A DNA stretch of 64,000 nt, taken from positions 1-64,000 of the forward strand of contig NZ_JAMZFY010000005.1 of NCBI RefSeq assembly GCF_025457605.1, written 5' to 3'. The notes beneath the pieces were generated by a model. That model was not told the origin of the DNA and did no database searches. It worked only from the letters and a program-made list of their open reading frames with translations. Positions 41,882 to 50,784 of this stretch are shown here, one piece after another (positions within the stretch are counted from its first letter, which is position 1; each line of letters opens with the position of its first letter). The position numbers were made by a program, and so were the translations under genes. The DNA comes from Haloarcula laminariae (GTDB lineage Archaea; Halobacteriota; Halobacteria; Halobacteriales; Haloarculaceae).

Positions 41882-44800
41882 TCACCGCGACCGAAGTTGT
41901 TCCAAAGACTCCCGAATATCGTCCTCAGAAACCGTCAGGTTATGAGTGAGGGATTTGGTTCCGAGGTATGTGAGTGTCCCAGAGACCTCGGGGTTCGTGT
42001 CTCCGGGCAGTTGCTGTCTGAGTGCCCAGACATAGAGTCCGACCTGTCGTTTATGCCGGGAACGGAGCGCCTCTCCAGGTTCCGTGAGTGCAATCTTCAG
42101 GTCGTCCACGTGCCAGGTGCCGTCCGGAGTGACGGAGACGATGTCGACATGGTTGTGTGCTTCTACCTTGATTCCTGCTACGTTAGCGACTGCATCCACT
42201 GGTTCCTCGATAAACTGTGCTGAGCTTGCTTGCAATCGGGTCCATGTTGTTGTGGCTGCAAACTGCGGGCAAACAGTGTTACCCACGAAGTCACGGATAG
42301 CCGCTCGCTCGGATAGGCTGGCCTTGGCGGCGTGGTCGGCAACACTAGCGACTAGCGCCTGTTCCAATGGTCCCGAACAGGCCCGGAGGTGCTCTGTACT
42401 GATATCCAGGCTGATAGCCGCCGTCAGTACGTCGTGTGCAATCGTTCCGACAGTCTCCGGGCCAACAGCGTCGAACGGGAGCTCCAATTCTGAGTCGGGG
42501 TCAGGTTGCTCAGTATGTAACGCTCGGCCTTGCAGATATGGGAGCCAGTGGCGGTCGAACGCTGTCTGGAGCGGTGCGAGTGTACTCCCACTGATGAACC
42601 GTGGTGTCCGCCGGGTTTGGACTGGCGGCGGCGATACTGATGCTCGTGGGACTGGTTGAGACGCAGTCGACATGGGCGGTGGATCGAACGGGACATCATT
42701 CACACCGACTGTAAGTGGTCTCTGACCGTCGGGTCGCTGTACTGTGAGCTCGTAGCTACCCTGTTGTGGTGCCCGCTCTAGTTCGAGTGCGTGCTGGAGG
42801 GTGCCGACCCAGCTGTTTCGTGGCGCTTGTGAGCCGCTTGCTTGCTCATGTGGGAGCGAGAGTACGAGGTGATCTCGCGCCCGGGTTAGAGCGACGTAGA
42901 GGAGTCGCCAGCGGTCGGCCCTGTGGGCGATGCCGGCTTCCTGGAGTGACGGTGCGCCGGCGAGGTGGTCATCGACCCAGCGATTAGCTATCCATCGTAG
43001 CGGTGTCGACTCGGTTTGGTCCCCCTGTGTATCCTGCTCGACCTGTATCCTGGCTTCCGTTTCCGGGGGTGCCAGTGCGACCGTTTCGGTATGGTCGAGA
43101 AACACTTCGCCGTGAGGGCCGTAGGCACCTACAGGTTTGCTTATATCTGCCAAACAGACGACATCGGCTTCGTCGCCCTTCATATTGTGGATGGTTCGGA
43201 AGACGATGTCGTAGTCCGCCGTGTTCACTACTGGAACTGCTGGGCCGTGTTTTGGCTCACGACGATACTCGTCAAACACGGCTGAGAGGTCTTCGAGACT
43301 GTAGCGGTCGGTCCCTTCCCACTCACCGACATGGTCAAGTAGCGCGTCGATGATTGCGAGGCAGCGTTCCTCATCCTCGACGAGCCCTAGCGGGTCGGTC
43401 CGCAAATTGAGCGTCTCGATGATGTCTTCCAACACGAGCTCGCCGGGGTCGCTCGCGTGGCGGGCCTGTCGCGTTGCGAGAGCGCGAAGCCCGCCGATAA
43501 ACGATTCGACGGCAGGGATGAATTCAGTCTTGTCTGATACCGCCTCGAACTGAAAGTCGTGATTGGATACCACTTCCTTTGGAGCGGTCTCGAGTGGGCT
43601 GTCCGCTGGCGGCGTCGCTCGGAGGAATGCACAGGCCTCATCTTCGAACAAGGCCCGCGTCCGGTCTGGGTCGAACGGATTGACAAGCCAGTCGACGACC
43701 GCACAGATGAGTTCGACGAGCGGTGTCGCGAACAGCTGTTGGCTCGCGTTGGAAACTGCGAGCCCGCGGGCCTGCAGTTCTCGTTCGAGCAGGTCCATAT
43801 TCGACCGTCGGGGGAACAGGACGGTAATCTCCGTCGTCGATCCCTGGGTGTCAAACTCAGCTGTCGCAATAGCACTGTGGAGGTAGTTTGCAAGGGTATC
43901 AGCTTCACCGGTCTCGAACCATTTGTCGCTTCCCGGAATTCCGTTGGCGTGATATCCCGCCACGTGTACTGAGGGCGTCTGGTTTCCATCCCGATCGGTG
44001 GTCACCAGTGGATAGTCCGTCTCCAGCGTCTCGACAGCGCCGCGTTGCGCATCAGTGAATACGTCGGTAAATACGGTGTCGACAGCGGCGGTGATGTCCG
44101 GTCGCATCCGGTACGTCTTCGCCGCCTGTTCTCGCTCGTGAACGCGCCAGTCTCTGTTGAAGTAATGGCCCTGTGTGCAGGCCTGTGAGAACAGGTCGGG
44201 CCGAGCGTTACGCCAGCTGTAGATACACTGGTTCGTATCGCCCGCGAGCAACACACGGGCGTCATCTGGTACTAATTCCCCGAGTGCGTCGTGCTGAACG
44301 ACAGAGATATCTTGTGCTTCGTCGACCACCAGCGTCTGGAAATGCTTCGCATGCCGCTGTCGGATGCGCTCACGGACTGTCTCGTCGACCGTATGGTCGG
44401 CGCCACGTTGGTCGCCGGTAGCCGTGTCGAAGAACGTTGCAATCCAGTAGGCTACATCACTGTGGCCGATGACGCCGCGGTCGCGACAGGTGCTGTCGTA
44501 GACACGTTCGTAGGCGACGACGAGCGAGGTGAACGCGCTGATACAGTCGCGCCAGTGGTCGTGACATTCCTGATCGCGATGAACTGCCGCTTCAGGCGAC
44601 TCGGCTGGCTCGAACGCGTCCGCCGCAGTATCGTTGTAACTCCGTCTGATGTCGTTACGAATGTCTGTGAGCGTAGAAGGCGGTCCCTCTGGATAGATAT
44701 CGTCGACGGTGTCTGTGAGCTGGTCACGAAAGGCCCCTTCGGAGAGCCGTCGCTCGCGTTTCGCTTTGCGGCCCGCTTCCAGCAGGTCGTCGACTCTTGT

Positions 44801-45424
44801 TGACTCGCCGTATGCGTCTTCCAATTGCTCGAACAGCCCGGCGTACTCGGGTTCCTTGCGTAACTCCTCGAGGCTGTCACGACGGAGCGAGGCCAGCAAC
44901 GCTTCATTCCCGACTGTGGGCATCTCGTCGAAGCCGACTTCTGTCGTAACGCCTTCGAATACTGACCGAAGGACACTATCGATAGTCCCAATGTACTCCG
45001 ACTGGCGGAGACCACGCTGGAGTCTGTTCGCGGTTTGGTCATCGAGTGACTGTTCAGTCGTCAAGTTGTCGTCGGCAAACGCGGTGAGTACGGCATCTAA
45101 TCCGGGTTCGATACTTGCGGCATCGTCGCGGGAAAACGAGACAACTGCAAGACAGTCTTCAGGATGTGGTGTGCCGGCGTCTGCAGCAGTAGCCAGTCCC
45201 TCGGCTGCGATTTGCTCTGCTGTCGTCGACTTCCCGAATCCGGCAGTACACGCGAGTGTGAACAGACCGGATTCGTGGTTGAGAAACGCCTCACGGATTC
45301 GCGCCTGTGCACCCTCTAGTTGTGGGATGTTTTCACTCACTGGCGCCACCCCCACGCACTTCGCTTTCGTTTCGCCCGATAGTCCCTGGCCTTTCGTACG
45401 GCTCTCACTGTAGATCACCATCAT
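41882..45424 (-). CDS. AddA-like UvrD-family helicase with C-terminal nuclease domain
   Basis: About 1180 residues from ATG 45424. Walker A TAGFGKSTTAEQ is near residue 60, Walker B LVVDEAQDISVVQ follows, then LLAGDTNQCIYSWRNARPDL (motif III/IV), HNMKGDEADVVCLAD (motif V) and WRLLYVALTRARDHLVLSLP (motif VI). The last 300 residues end in a PD-(D/E)XK-type domain with WHVDDLKIAL and the QVGLYVWAL helix. This is the layout of AddA, the 3'-5' helicase-nuclease of bacterial AddAB that processes double-strand breaks and degrades foreign DNA. The gene overlaps the end of the upstream AddB-like gene by about 20 bases, so they form one operon. Confidence 0.88.
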   Translation of the reverse strand: MMVIYSESRTKGQGLSGETKAKCVGVAPVSENIPQLEGAQARIREAFLNHESGLFTLACTAGFGKSTTAEQIAAEGLATAADAGTPHPEDCLAVVSFSRDDAASIEPGLDAVLTAFADDNLTTEQSLDDQTANRLQRGLRQSEYIGTIDSVLRSVFEGVTTEVGFDEMPTVGNEALLASLRRDSLEELRKEPEYAGLFEQLEDAYGESTRVDDLLEAGRKAKRERRLSEGAFRDQLTDTVDDIYPEGPPSTLTDIRNDIRRSYNDTAADAFEPAESPEAAVHRDQECHDHWRDCISAFTSLVVAYERVYDSTCRDRGVIGHSDVAYWIATFFDTATGDQRGADHTVDETVRERIRQRHAKHFQTLVVDEAQDISVVQHDALGELVPDDARVLLAGDTNQCIYSWRNARPDLFSQACTQGHYFNRDWRVHEREQAAKTYRMRPDITAAVDTVFTDVFTDAQRGAVETLETDYPLVTTDRDGNQTPSVHVAGYHANGIPGSDKWFETGEADTLANYLHSAIATAEFDTQGSTTEITVLFPRRSNMDLLERELQARGLAVSNASQQLFATPLVELICAVVDWLVNPFDPDRTRALFEDEACAFLRATPPADSPLETAPKEVVSNHDFQFEAVSDKTEFIPAVESFIGGLRALATRQARHASDPGELVLEDIIETLNLRTDPLGLVEDEERCLAIIDALLDHVGEWEGTDRYSLEDLSAVFDEYRREPKHGPAVPVVNTADYDIVFRTIHNMKGDEADVVCLADISKPVGAYGPHGEVFLDHTETVALAPPETEARIQVEQDTQGDQTESTPLRWIANRWVDDHLAGAPSLQEAGIAHRADRWRLLYVALTRARDHLVLSLPHEQASGSQAPRNSWVGTLQHALELERAPQQGSYELTVQRPDGQRPLTVGVNDVPFDPPPMSTASQPVPRASVSPPPVQTRRTPRFISGSTLAPLQTAFDRHWLPYLQGRALHTEQPDPDSELELPFDAVGPETVGTIAHDVLTAAISLDISTEHLRACSGPLEQALVASVADHAAKASLSERAAIRDFVGNTVCPQFAATTTWTRLQASSAQFIEEPVDAVANVAGIKVEAHNHVDIVSVTPDGTWHVDDLKIALTEPGEALRSRHKRQVGLYVWALRQQLPGDTNPEVSGTLTYLGTKSLTHNLTVSEDDIRESLEQLRSR

Positions 45425-47507
45425 TAGACGCCGTTTCGGCCGGTGTGCTGGACAGCGGTGCGGGTATCTCATCCGATTCACTGCAGAGTTGGCGTCGAGT
45501 ATTGTCTTCTACTTGTGTCGGATTTAGTGTCTCCAGTAGGGGCGACCGCTGGTAGCTCACGCCTTCGACATCTTCGCGGAATCGAGTTACGACGAGCTGG
45601 TCCGACGCTGTCCGAACGACGTCGGCGAAGTGATCGTACTCCCTGGCTTCGGTCCAGGCTCCACGTACCCCGAGTTGACGTGCCGGCGGCGAATCTCCGT
45701 CAACGGCCGCCGCTCGGAACTCGGCCGGAAACGCTCCATGGGTTCGTTGTGGCCACACCCCATCGACGAGTCCGAGTGCGATAACGTATGGATATGACCG
45801 TAGCCAGGTATCCGTCGCATCGAGCACGTCGACTCGCTCGGCATTTTTGTGTTCTCGTCGTCCAGGCCGTGCCGTCGCGAGGGCATCAAGAACGTCTCGT
45901 ACTGAGCCCCACGAGCGGCTGATGTATCCCTGGTTGACCCAATTGCCGTATTTCGCACGCGTTTCCCGAATCAGATGGTCCCCCTCTGTTTCGCCCGCCA
46001 CACGCTCAACCGCTCGGGCTGTTCGTGAGACATCGGTGTAATCGGGGTCATCATTCTCGACGAGGGATGGAAGGACATTTTGGTCAAACGCGTCGACAAG
46101 TGGGGTCAACACTTCGGTGATAGCTTCTGGTTCAGGACGCGTCGGTTGGTTGCGACACCAGTTCAGGAATGCGACTAACTGCTGGATTTGTGTATCCACA
46201 TCGCCGCCCACGTCCCCAATATGTTCCAACCACGATTCGACCGATCTCGCCTCGCCATCGTCTAGCTGTCGCCGCAGGGCACTCAGCTCCGCAGCGGACA
46301 TCGGTGTGTTGATCGATCCCCGCTGTGGCGTCCAGTGGAGGGCCAGTGGGCGGAGCAGTTGCTCGATATCGACCATGCCGTTGTGTAGTGTGTCCAGTAT
46401 TTCACACGAGGCGACGACGAGTTGGTACGGAAGCGTGCGTTTCAGCTCTAGCTGTGACCACACCGAGAGATGGCGGCCGTACACAGCCATCGCTCGTGAT
46501 AGCGGCCGTTTGTACTCATCAGCGTCGCGGGCGACGAGTGCGATGTCGCTGACTTCGTGGCCGTTTTTGAGGAGTCCATCAACCAGTGCAGCGGCTGCAC
46601 GGCATTCCTCGTGTCGCGTTGTGGCAGGGATTTCAGTGACGGGACACGTCGGCGTTTGGATGTCCCACTGGCTGTTCGATAGCGATGATGGGTCCCGATT
46701 GGTGGACTCCCCTATCCTGCTGTCGAGTCTGTAGCGGATTCTGGGACCGGTCCCGGCTCGGAGATATAGCGCTACCTCTAGGTCAGCTGTGACCGACAGC
46801 GAATGGAGGAACTCCAATAACGGTGTCCCGAGAGTACTGATTCCCGCGACCGCGATGCGTTCGATGTGTTCGTACGCTTCTACCCATGCTGCTCCATCCG
46901 TTGCTTCGACTACCCGAGTTGCTCTTTCGAAAAGCGCACTCTCGGACACGACGCCGGTAGTGTTCTCTCTCAATTGCATATCGAGCCTCTGGAGCCCTGA
47001 TAGGAGTGCAGATGTGTCGGCCGCCCCGACAGCTGACAGGCCGTCGGCGACGTTCCGGACTGCGGTCAGGCGGTCCGTATCGGAACCAGCCATGAGTCGT
47101 AGTTCCTGGCGTGCAACCTCAATTTGCTCTATCGATGCGGTGAGGTCAGTACCGAATACCGGTTTCAGTTCGTCATAGCTGTCCGGGTTGTCGGCCAATA
47201 TCGTTTCCAGTCTCTGGATCCGGTTGAGCCGGTCCAACATGTCTGGCGGACTCCCGGACTGTGTCGCGATGACTTTTTGCGCTACATCGGCGGGCGTCCG
47301 AAGTGCCAGTGACGAGCGTGGTTGACTCCTGCGCGCGAATGCCCGTTTTAGATTTCGCCTGTGGAGTTGCTCTGGCGTCATCACGATATCCGTCGGTCGT
47401 TCGGCTCGTCCGGCCCGAGAATAGAGGCCCCGCTCGTCGGCGATATAGATCTGGTCAATCTGTGGGGTTTTTGATGGTGCGTTCTTGCTAGCTGTGTCCT
47501 CAATCAC
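45405..47507 (-). CDS. AddB-like partner protein lacking an N-terminal Walker A motif
   Basis: A 700-residue protein starting at GTG 47507. The segment DTWLRSYPYVIALGLVDGVW followed by PQRTHGAFP is the conserved AddB/RecC region (ViaLGL-x-(E/D)G-x-(W/F)P), and VAGISTLGTPLLEFLHSL resembles the AddB core that folds like an inactive helicase. The beginning (QIDQIYIADERGLYSRAGRA) shows no GxGKT, and no C-terminal four-cysteine nuclease is present, so it is probably structural, closer to RecC in role. The operon overlap with the AddA-like gene indicates a complex. Likely functions are DNA-end processing, recombination or phage DNA degradation. Confidence 0.72.
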   Translation of the reverse strand: MIEDTASKNAPSKTPQIDQIYIADERGLYSRAGRAERPTDIVMTPEQLHRRNLKRAFARRSQPRSSLALRTPADVAQKVIATQSGSPPDMLDRLNRIQRLETILADNPDSYDELKPVFGTDLTASIEQIEVARQELRLMAGSDTDRLTAVRNVADGLSAVGAADTSALLSGLQRLDMQLRENTTGVVSESALFERATRVVEATDGAAWVEAYEHIERIAVAGISTLGTPLLEFLHSLSVTADLEVALYLRAGTGPRIRYRLDSRIGESTNRDPSSLSNSQWDIQTPTCPVTEIPATTRHEECRAAAALVDGLLKNGHEVSDIALVARDADEYKRPLSRAMAVYGRHLSVWSQLELKRTLPYQLVVASCEILDTLHNGMVDIEQLLRPLALHWTPQRGSINTPMSAAELSALRRQLDDGEARSVESWLEHIGDVGGDVDTQIQQLVAFLNWCRNQPTRPEPEAITEVLTPLVDAFDQNVLPSLVENDDPDYTDVSRTARAVERVAGETEGDHLIRETRAKYGNWVNQGYISRSWGSVRDVLDALATARPGRREHKNAERVDVLDATDTWLRSYPYVIALGLVDGVWPQRTHGAFPAEFRAAAVDGDSPPARQLGVRGAWTEAREYDHFADVVRTASDQLVVTRFREDVEGVSYQRSPLLETLNPTQVEDNTRRQLCSESDEIPAPLSSTPAETASNDGDLQ

Positions 47508-47973
47508 GTCTCTCTGAGTCCTTTCTCAGTCAGGGGATAAATGGCACTGCCACAGAGTGAAAGTTAAATAATGGAAAGAAGCGGCTCTGTTGAAACACTC
47601 AGCAGATGACAAATTCTGACCCCGTTGTGGTCAATACAGGCGACACGCTTACGCTGGTCAGCGACTGTTTATCAGAAGCCAATTAGAAATGCCGCACATG
47701 ACTTAGAGGATGAATCGGTTACTCAGTGTGTTTGCAAATCAGTCAGCGATTGTTTGTTTGAACACTGGTGCCGAGTCAGTAGCTTGGTCAGGGTCACAAA
47801 CACGAATGGCTCCAGTATTATTTAAGAAGACTGTCCGCTGGCAACTGAAAGCTGAAGGAATATATCTGCTAGTGAGGTGTCACCGGAATTTGCAAACAAG
47901 CAATCTATCGCGTCCAATGTGATTAACTGAAAATGGAGGGGGATTTTTATGCCGAAAAGACATCCTGCTATGC
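47508..47973. other. Intergenic region without recognised genes
   Basis: AT-rich in its second half. CTCTGTTGAAACACTCAGCA near 47587 resembles the ends of some haloarchaeal insertion sequences, but no partner end or transposase is found. Confidence 0.4.
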
Positions 47974-48747
47974 GTGTCGCTTGAGAACTTAGCCATCGAA
48001 AAGCAAAAAGAACTGTTAGATCTATGGGAGAATGAATTAGATGAAGCATTCCCCTATGGAATACAAATCTCGTCCAGTCCAATAATTGATGATCCAAAGA
48101 TTATAATTCTTGGACGAAATCCTGGGATTGGAAAGAAAGAATTGGAAAAGGGCCCACCACATTCATCAATGTTAGAGTTACAAGATGAGAATTCTACATT
48201 CGGATTTCCAAAACATCATGACTATATTGTGGGTGGTAGCTCCTATCGAATCGCCAAAAGGATGCGAAATATAGTATTTAAAGAGAATCCAGAATTGCTG
48301 AGTGAGACCATAGAGATGAATAGGGACTTCCTTCGAACACCCAATAAAAGTGCTCTCCAAGCATGGAAAGAACAGAGTGCAGACGACAACCCAGATATTC
48401 TTGAGCAATACAACTCAATCATCAAAAAAACCGTTCAAGATCTTGTCAGTCAGGGTAATCCTAATCTTATTATTTCGTTTACTGGATATAGCGATAATGA
48501 GATGTATCCGATGGAGGAAATGAGGAAAATCTACGATTTCGAGCCAGTATTGGAATCACAGTACCGGGTTAAAAAGAGAAACAGGGATAAAAACGGTCAA
48601 ATTAGAAAAACTGAGTATCGCGCGACGTATGCGGATTTAGGTGAAACCAAATTCATTGGACTCACCCCCCATCTATCCAATCCAAACATCCCAAAACCTG
48701 TTCAAAAAATGCTAATAAAATTCATTTCTGACAAAATGCCTAGCTAG
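47974..48747 (+). CDS. Uracil-DNA-glycosylase-superfamily-like protein
   Basis: A 257-residue protein starting at GTG 47974. PKIIILGRNPGIGKKELEKG at about 44-63 resembles the GxNPG motif of the uracil-DNA glycosylase superfamily, and LGETKFIGLTPHLSNPNIPK near the C-terminus would supply the second, HPS-like motif (here TPHLSNP). The middle is helical. The match is suggestive, not certain. The gene is strikingly AT-rich and lysine-rich compared with every neighbour, so it is probably a recent arrival, possibly from a non-haloarchaeal or viral source. Confidence 0.5.
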   Translation: MSLENLAIEKQKELLDLWENELDEAFPYGIQISSSPIIDDPKIIILGRNPGIGKKELEKGPPHSSMLELQDENSTFGFPKHHDYIVGGSSYRIAKRMRNIVFKENPELLSETIEMNRDFLRTPNKSALQAWKEQSADDNPDILEQYNSIIKKTVQDLVSQGNPNLIISFTGYSDNEMYPMEEMRKIYDFEPVLESQYRVKKRNRDKNGQIRKTEYRATYADLGETKFIGLTPHLSNPNIPKPVQKMLIKFISDKMPS

Positions 48748-48827
48748 TGGGACTTTAACAGTGCTTTGATAGATTTGTACTACTGGCTGTTTATCGGTCG
48801 TATCTTCTAGTTCAGTATTGAACCGGG

Positions 48828-48893
48828 GGCGAGTTTTCTCCGCCAACATTGAAACAGAGTAACTTCCACAGTACGAATTGTTTCAAAGCTGTG
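48828..48893 (+). repeat. Dispersed repeat with ACTTCCACAGTA core, copy 3
   Basis: ATTGAAACAGAGTAACTTCC followed by ACAGTACGAATTGTTTCA matches the second halves of the copies at 11664 and 11976. GAAACA and TGTTTC form short inverted ends around the core. Confidence 0.55.
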
Positions 48894-49012
48894 AACCTCC
48901 TTTCAATTTAGAACGGAAATCCGGTGTGTAGCCGGCGGTCTCGCCGGTTTATGCGACAGAGGCATAACCCCAGTCTTTGGACAGTGAGGGTAAAACACCC
49001 TTACCCATATTT

Positions 49013-49061
49013 TGCTAAACCAGTAATATTATTAGTGCGTCTTCGTCTGGTAGATATCCCG
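49013..49061 (+). promoter_or_regulatory. Conserved upstream element, copy 1
   Basis: TGCTAAACCAGTA, then TATTATTA, then GGTAGATATCCCG directly before the ATG at 49062. The same order with the same end (ATATCCCG-ATG) occurs at 49324-49372. The TATTATTA stretch is placed as a TATA element for a leaderless or short-leader transcript. Confidence 0.6.
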
Positions 49062-49250
49062 ATGTCTCAAAAACTCCGAGACGCCGTTGTCATCGGTCCC
49101 GATGCAGAAAGCCAACTGGTTGAGAAAGATTCCGGTCAGCGAGAAATCCGCTGCCGAAGTGAGGCAAGCCGGGCACTTGTTGTCCGAAACCGTCGACAAG
49201 TGCTTGAACTCATTCAAGCGCTGGCTCGTTTCGCTAACGAACTCGAGTAG
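49062..49250 (+). CDS. Small protein of 62 residues, unknown
   Basis: MSQKLRDAVVIGPDAESQLV, then RCRSEASRALVVRNRRQVLE and a helical end. The start at 49062 is set by the conserved upstream element that also precedes the gene at 49373. No family is recognised; size and mixed charge would fit an antitoxin-like or DNA-binding protein. Confidence 0.5.
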   Translation: MSQKLRDAVVIGPDAESQLVEKDSGQREIRCRSEASRALVVRNRRQVLELIQALARFANELE

Positions 49251-49323
49251 ATCCAGTCAATAATTCAGGCGTTGAATTTGCTACTCCATCTACGGCCGCC
49301 AGTGTTCTCCCTCCCCCATAATC

Positions 49324-49372
49324 TGCTAAACCAGTACTGTTATTATCGAGTCTCAACCCGGTCAATATCCCG
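49324..49372 (+). promoter_or_regulatory. Conserved upstream element, copy 2
   Basis: TGCTAAACCAGTACTGTTAT followed by TATCGAG and GGTCAATATCCCG before the ATG at 49373; it aligns without gaps near the ATG with 49013-49061. Confidence 0.6.
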
Positions 49373-49732
49373 ATGCCCCAAGAAAACGCTTCCCGCCGTC
49401 GCTACGAATGGGCCATCTGCTACCCCGAATCCGACTATAAGCAGGGAATTGAGGTCACCGGCACCACCAGTACTGAACCGCTCGCCGATCTGTTTGCACG
49501 ATGGGCAAAGGGACACGGTGACCTTGCTGAGTGGACAGATGCCAGCCGGTTTGGCACCCTCGTCGCCCAGTATAGCACGCTATCCGCTCCGATCATTGCG
49601 GTTTGGCTGGGGCTCGACGCGGATGCCTTGGAGCTCGATAAGCAGCTTATGCCCCCCGATGGGGACCTGTCTTGGGACTTCAGTTCACCGTATGGCCAAT
49701 CGATGCAGCTCATGCTGACAATCAACACATAA
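49373..49732 (+). CDS. Small protein of 119 residues, unknown
   Basis: MPQENASRRRYEWAICYPES and GIEVTGTTSTEPLADLFARW, then a Trp/Leu-rich middle and SSPYGQSMQLMLTINT. No family is recognised. After its TAA the same reading frame continues open into a pentapeptide-repeat segment, so it may once have been the N-terminal part of a longer protein. It shares its promoter element with the gene at 49062. Confidence 0.5.
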   Translation: MPQENASRRRYEWAICYPESDYKQGIEVTGTTSTEPLADLFARWAKGHGDLAEWTDASRFGTLVAQYSTLSAPIIAVWLGLDADALELDKQLMPPDGDLSWDFSSPYGQSMQLMLTINT

Positions 49733-49906
49733 CGTTCGCCAATTATCCACGTTCCACACGATGAACTCACGACGGATGATATCGTAGCTGGTGCGGACCT
49801 GAAAAATGCCAACCTCGCCGAAGCTACACTCTGTGGGGCCAATCTCTCGGGCGCTGTCCTTAATCAGGCTAATATTGAGTCCGCCAACCTGCGTGGGCCA
49901 AGCTGA
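49733..49906 (+). pseudogene. Pentapeptide-repeat remnant, in frame after a stop
   Basis: The frame reads IIHVPHDELTTDDIVAGADL, KNANLAEATLCGANLSGAVL, NQANIESANLRGPS to TGA at 49904-49906. The A(N/D)LxxA pattern is that of pentapeptide repeats. No start codon is present. It is in frame with the preceding gene across one TAA. Confidence 0.6.
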
Positions 49907-50015
49907 CCGGGGTCTCACTGGTCGAAACAGACTGCACAGGAGCAGCGTCAGGTTCGGCTGGTACCAATCAGTCGATACAGGGAATGTACAAACTGTTTAA
50001 GCCAAAGATGAACGA

Positions 50016-50381
50016 TTACTCCGTATTCCGTTCCAGTTCGGCCATAGTGCCGGCTGTGTATCCGACAAATCCAGCACCGAGTACGAGGAATCCGAGTCCG
50101 AGCCGGAGTTTGGTCGGAATCGGCAGTGTCGGACCGACACCGACAGCCGCAGCAAGGGTGTAAAGTCCCGCACCAAGAGCGGTCCATCGTCCACTTTTCC
50201 AACTATTACTAGTCTTGTAAGAGGGGTACTGGACCATTCGAAGTGTCATAAGGAGACCGCTTCCCAATAACAGTCCTGTAACTGCCGCCAGTCGAAAATG
50301 GCCCACGAACCAATAGAGTCCACCGGTGACGACCAGTGTAACGAGGATTCCAACGAGCCTGTAATGAGAACCGTCCATCAC
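50016..50381 (-). CDS. Small membrane protein, four predicted spans
   Basis: A 121-residue protein. Hydrophobic segments: VGILVTLVVTGGLYWFVGHF, AAVTGLLLGSGLLMTL, LGAGLYTLAAAVGVG and LGLGFLVLGAGFVGYTAGTM. No transporter or enzyme signature. Transcribed alone. Confidence 0.6.
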   Translation of the reverse strand: MMDGSHYRLVGILVTLVVTGGLYWFVGHFRLAAVTGLLLGSGLLMTLRMVQYPSYKTSNSWKSGRWTALGAGLYTLAAAVGVGPTLPIPTKLRLGLGFLVLGAGFVGYTAGTMAELERNTE

Positions 50382-50459
50382 ATTCTCTGTAAGTCATCTA
50401 TCCGTTTAAAATTAAGAAGGTTAGAAGAATCCATTTGCATACTTACTGAGCGGCTGTTT

Positions 50460-50752
50460 CATTCGACAACCTCCAATTTCGCGCTCGCCATCGGTTAATC
50501 AATCGGACAGACGCCCTTGCGGATGTACTTGGGGAAGATTGGACGGATATTCTGCTGACAGCACTCCGTGAGTATCTGCAGGAGGCGACCCACAACGATG
50601 CACTCGTCCAAGAAATCGCTGCTGCCTATTACGACGACGAAGTGACCTTTGACCAGGTCAAATCACTCGTCGGTGCAGAAGAAGCGGCCAATCTTCGCGT
50701 CCTTAAACAGCAACTGGATGAGGGACACATTGAGGACCTTGCTGAGCTATAG
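50460..50752 (+). pseudogene. N-terminally truncated antitoxin gene
   Basis: The frame is open from 50460 and reads ALADVLGEDWTDILLTALRE, YLQEATHNDALVQEIAAAYY, DDEVTFDQVKSLVGAEEAAN to TAG at 50750-50752. Haloarchaeal antitoxins of this type start with a DNA-binding region before this part, which is missing, and no start codon is visible. It lies directly before the PIN toxin gene, the normal order for a VapBC-like pair. Confidence 0.6.
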
Positions 50753-50784
50753 ATGGCGTCCTCATTGCAGATACGTCGGCCCTC

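Larger units (their letters stand above)
48748..49061. other. Intergenic region with third ACTTCCACAGTA repeat and promoter of 49062
   Basis: No gene is convincing. The dispersed repeat at 48828-48893 and the conserved upstream element of the small gene at 49062 are listed separately. Confidence 0.45.

Noticed and set aside
42084-45413. Several long plus-strand frames opposite the AddA/AddB-like genes
   Set aside because: They are antisense shadows of GC-rich coding sequence, rich in Arg/Ser/Pro without motifs.
47587-48780. Possible IS-like inverted ends (CTCTGTTGAAA on the left, TTTAACAGTGC on the right) around the AT-rich UDG-like gene
   Set aside because: Only about 8 of 11 positions match, there is no transposase and no target duplication is visible.
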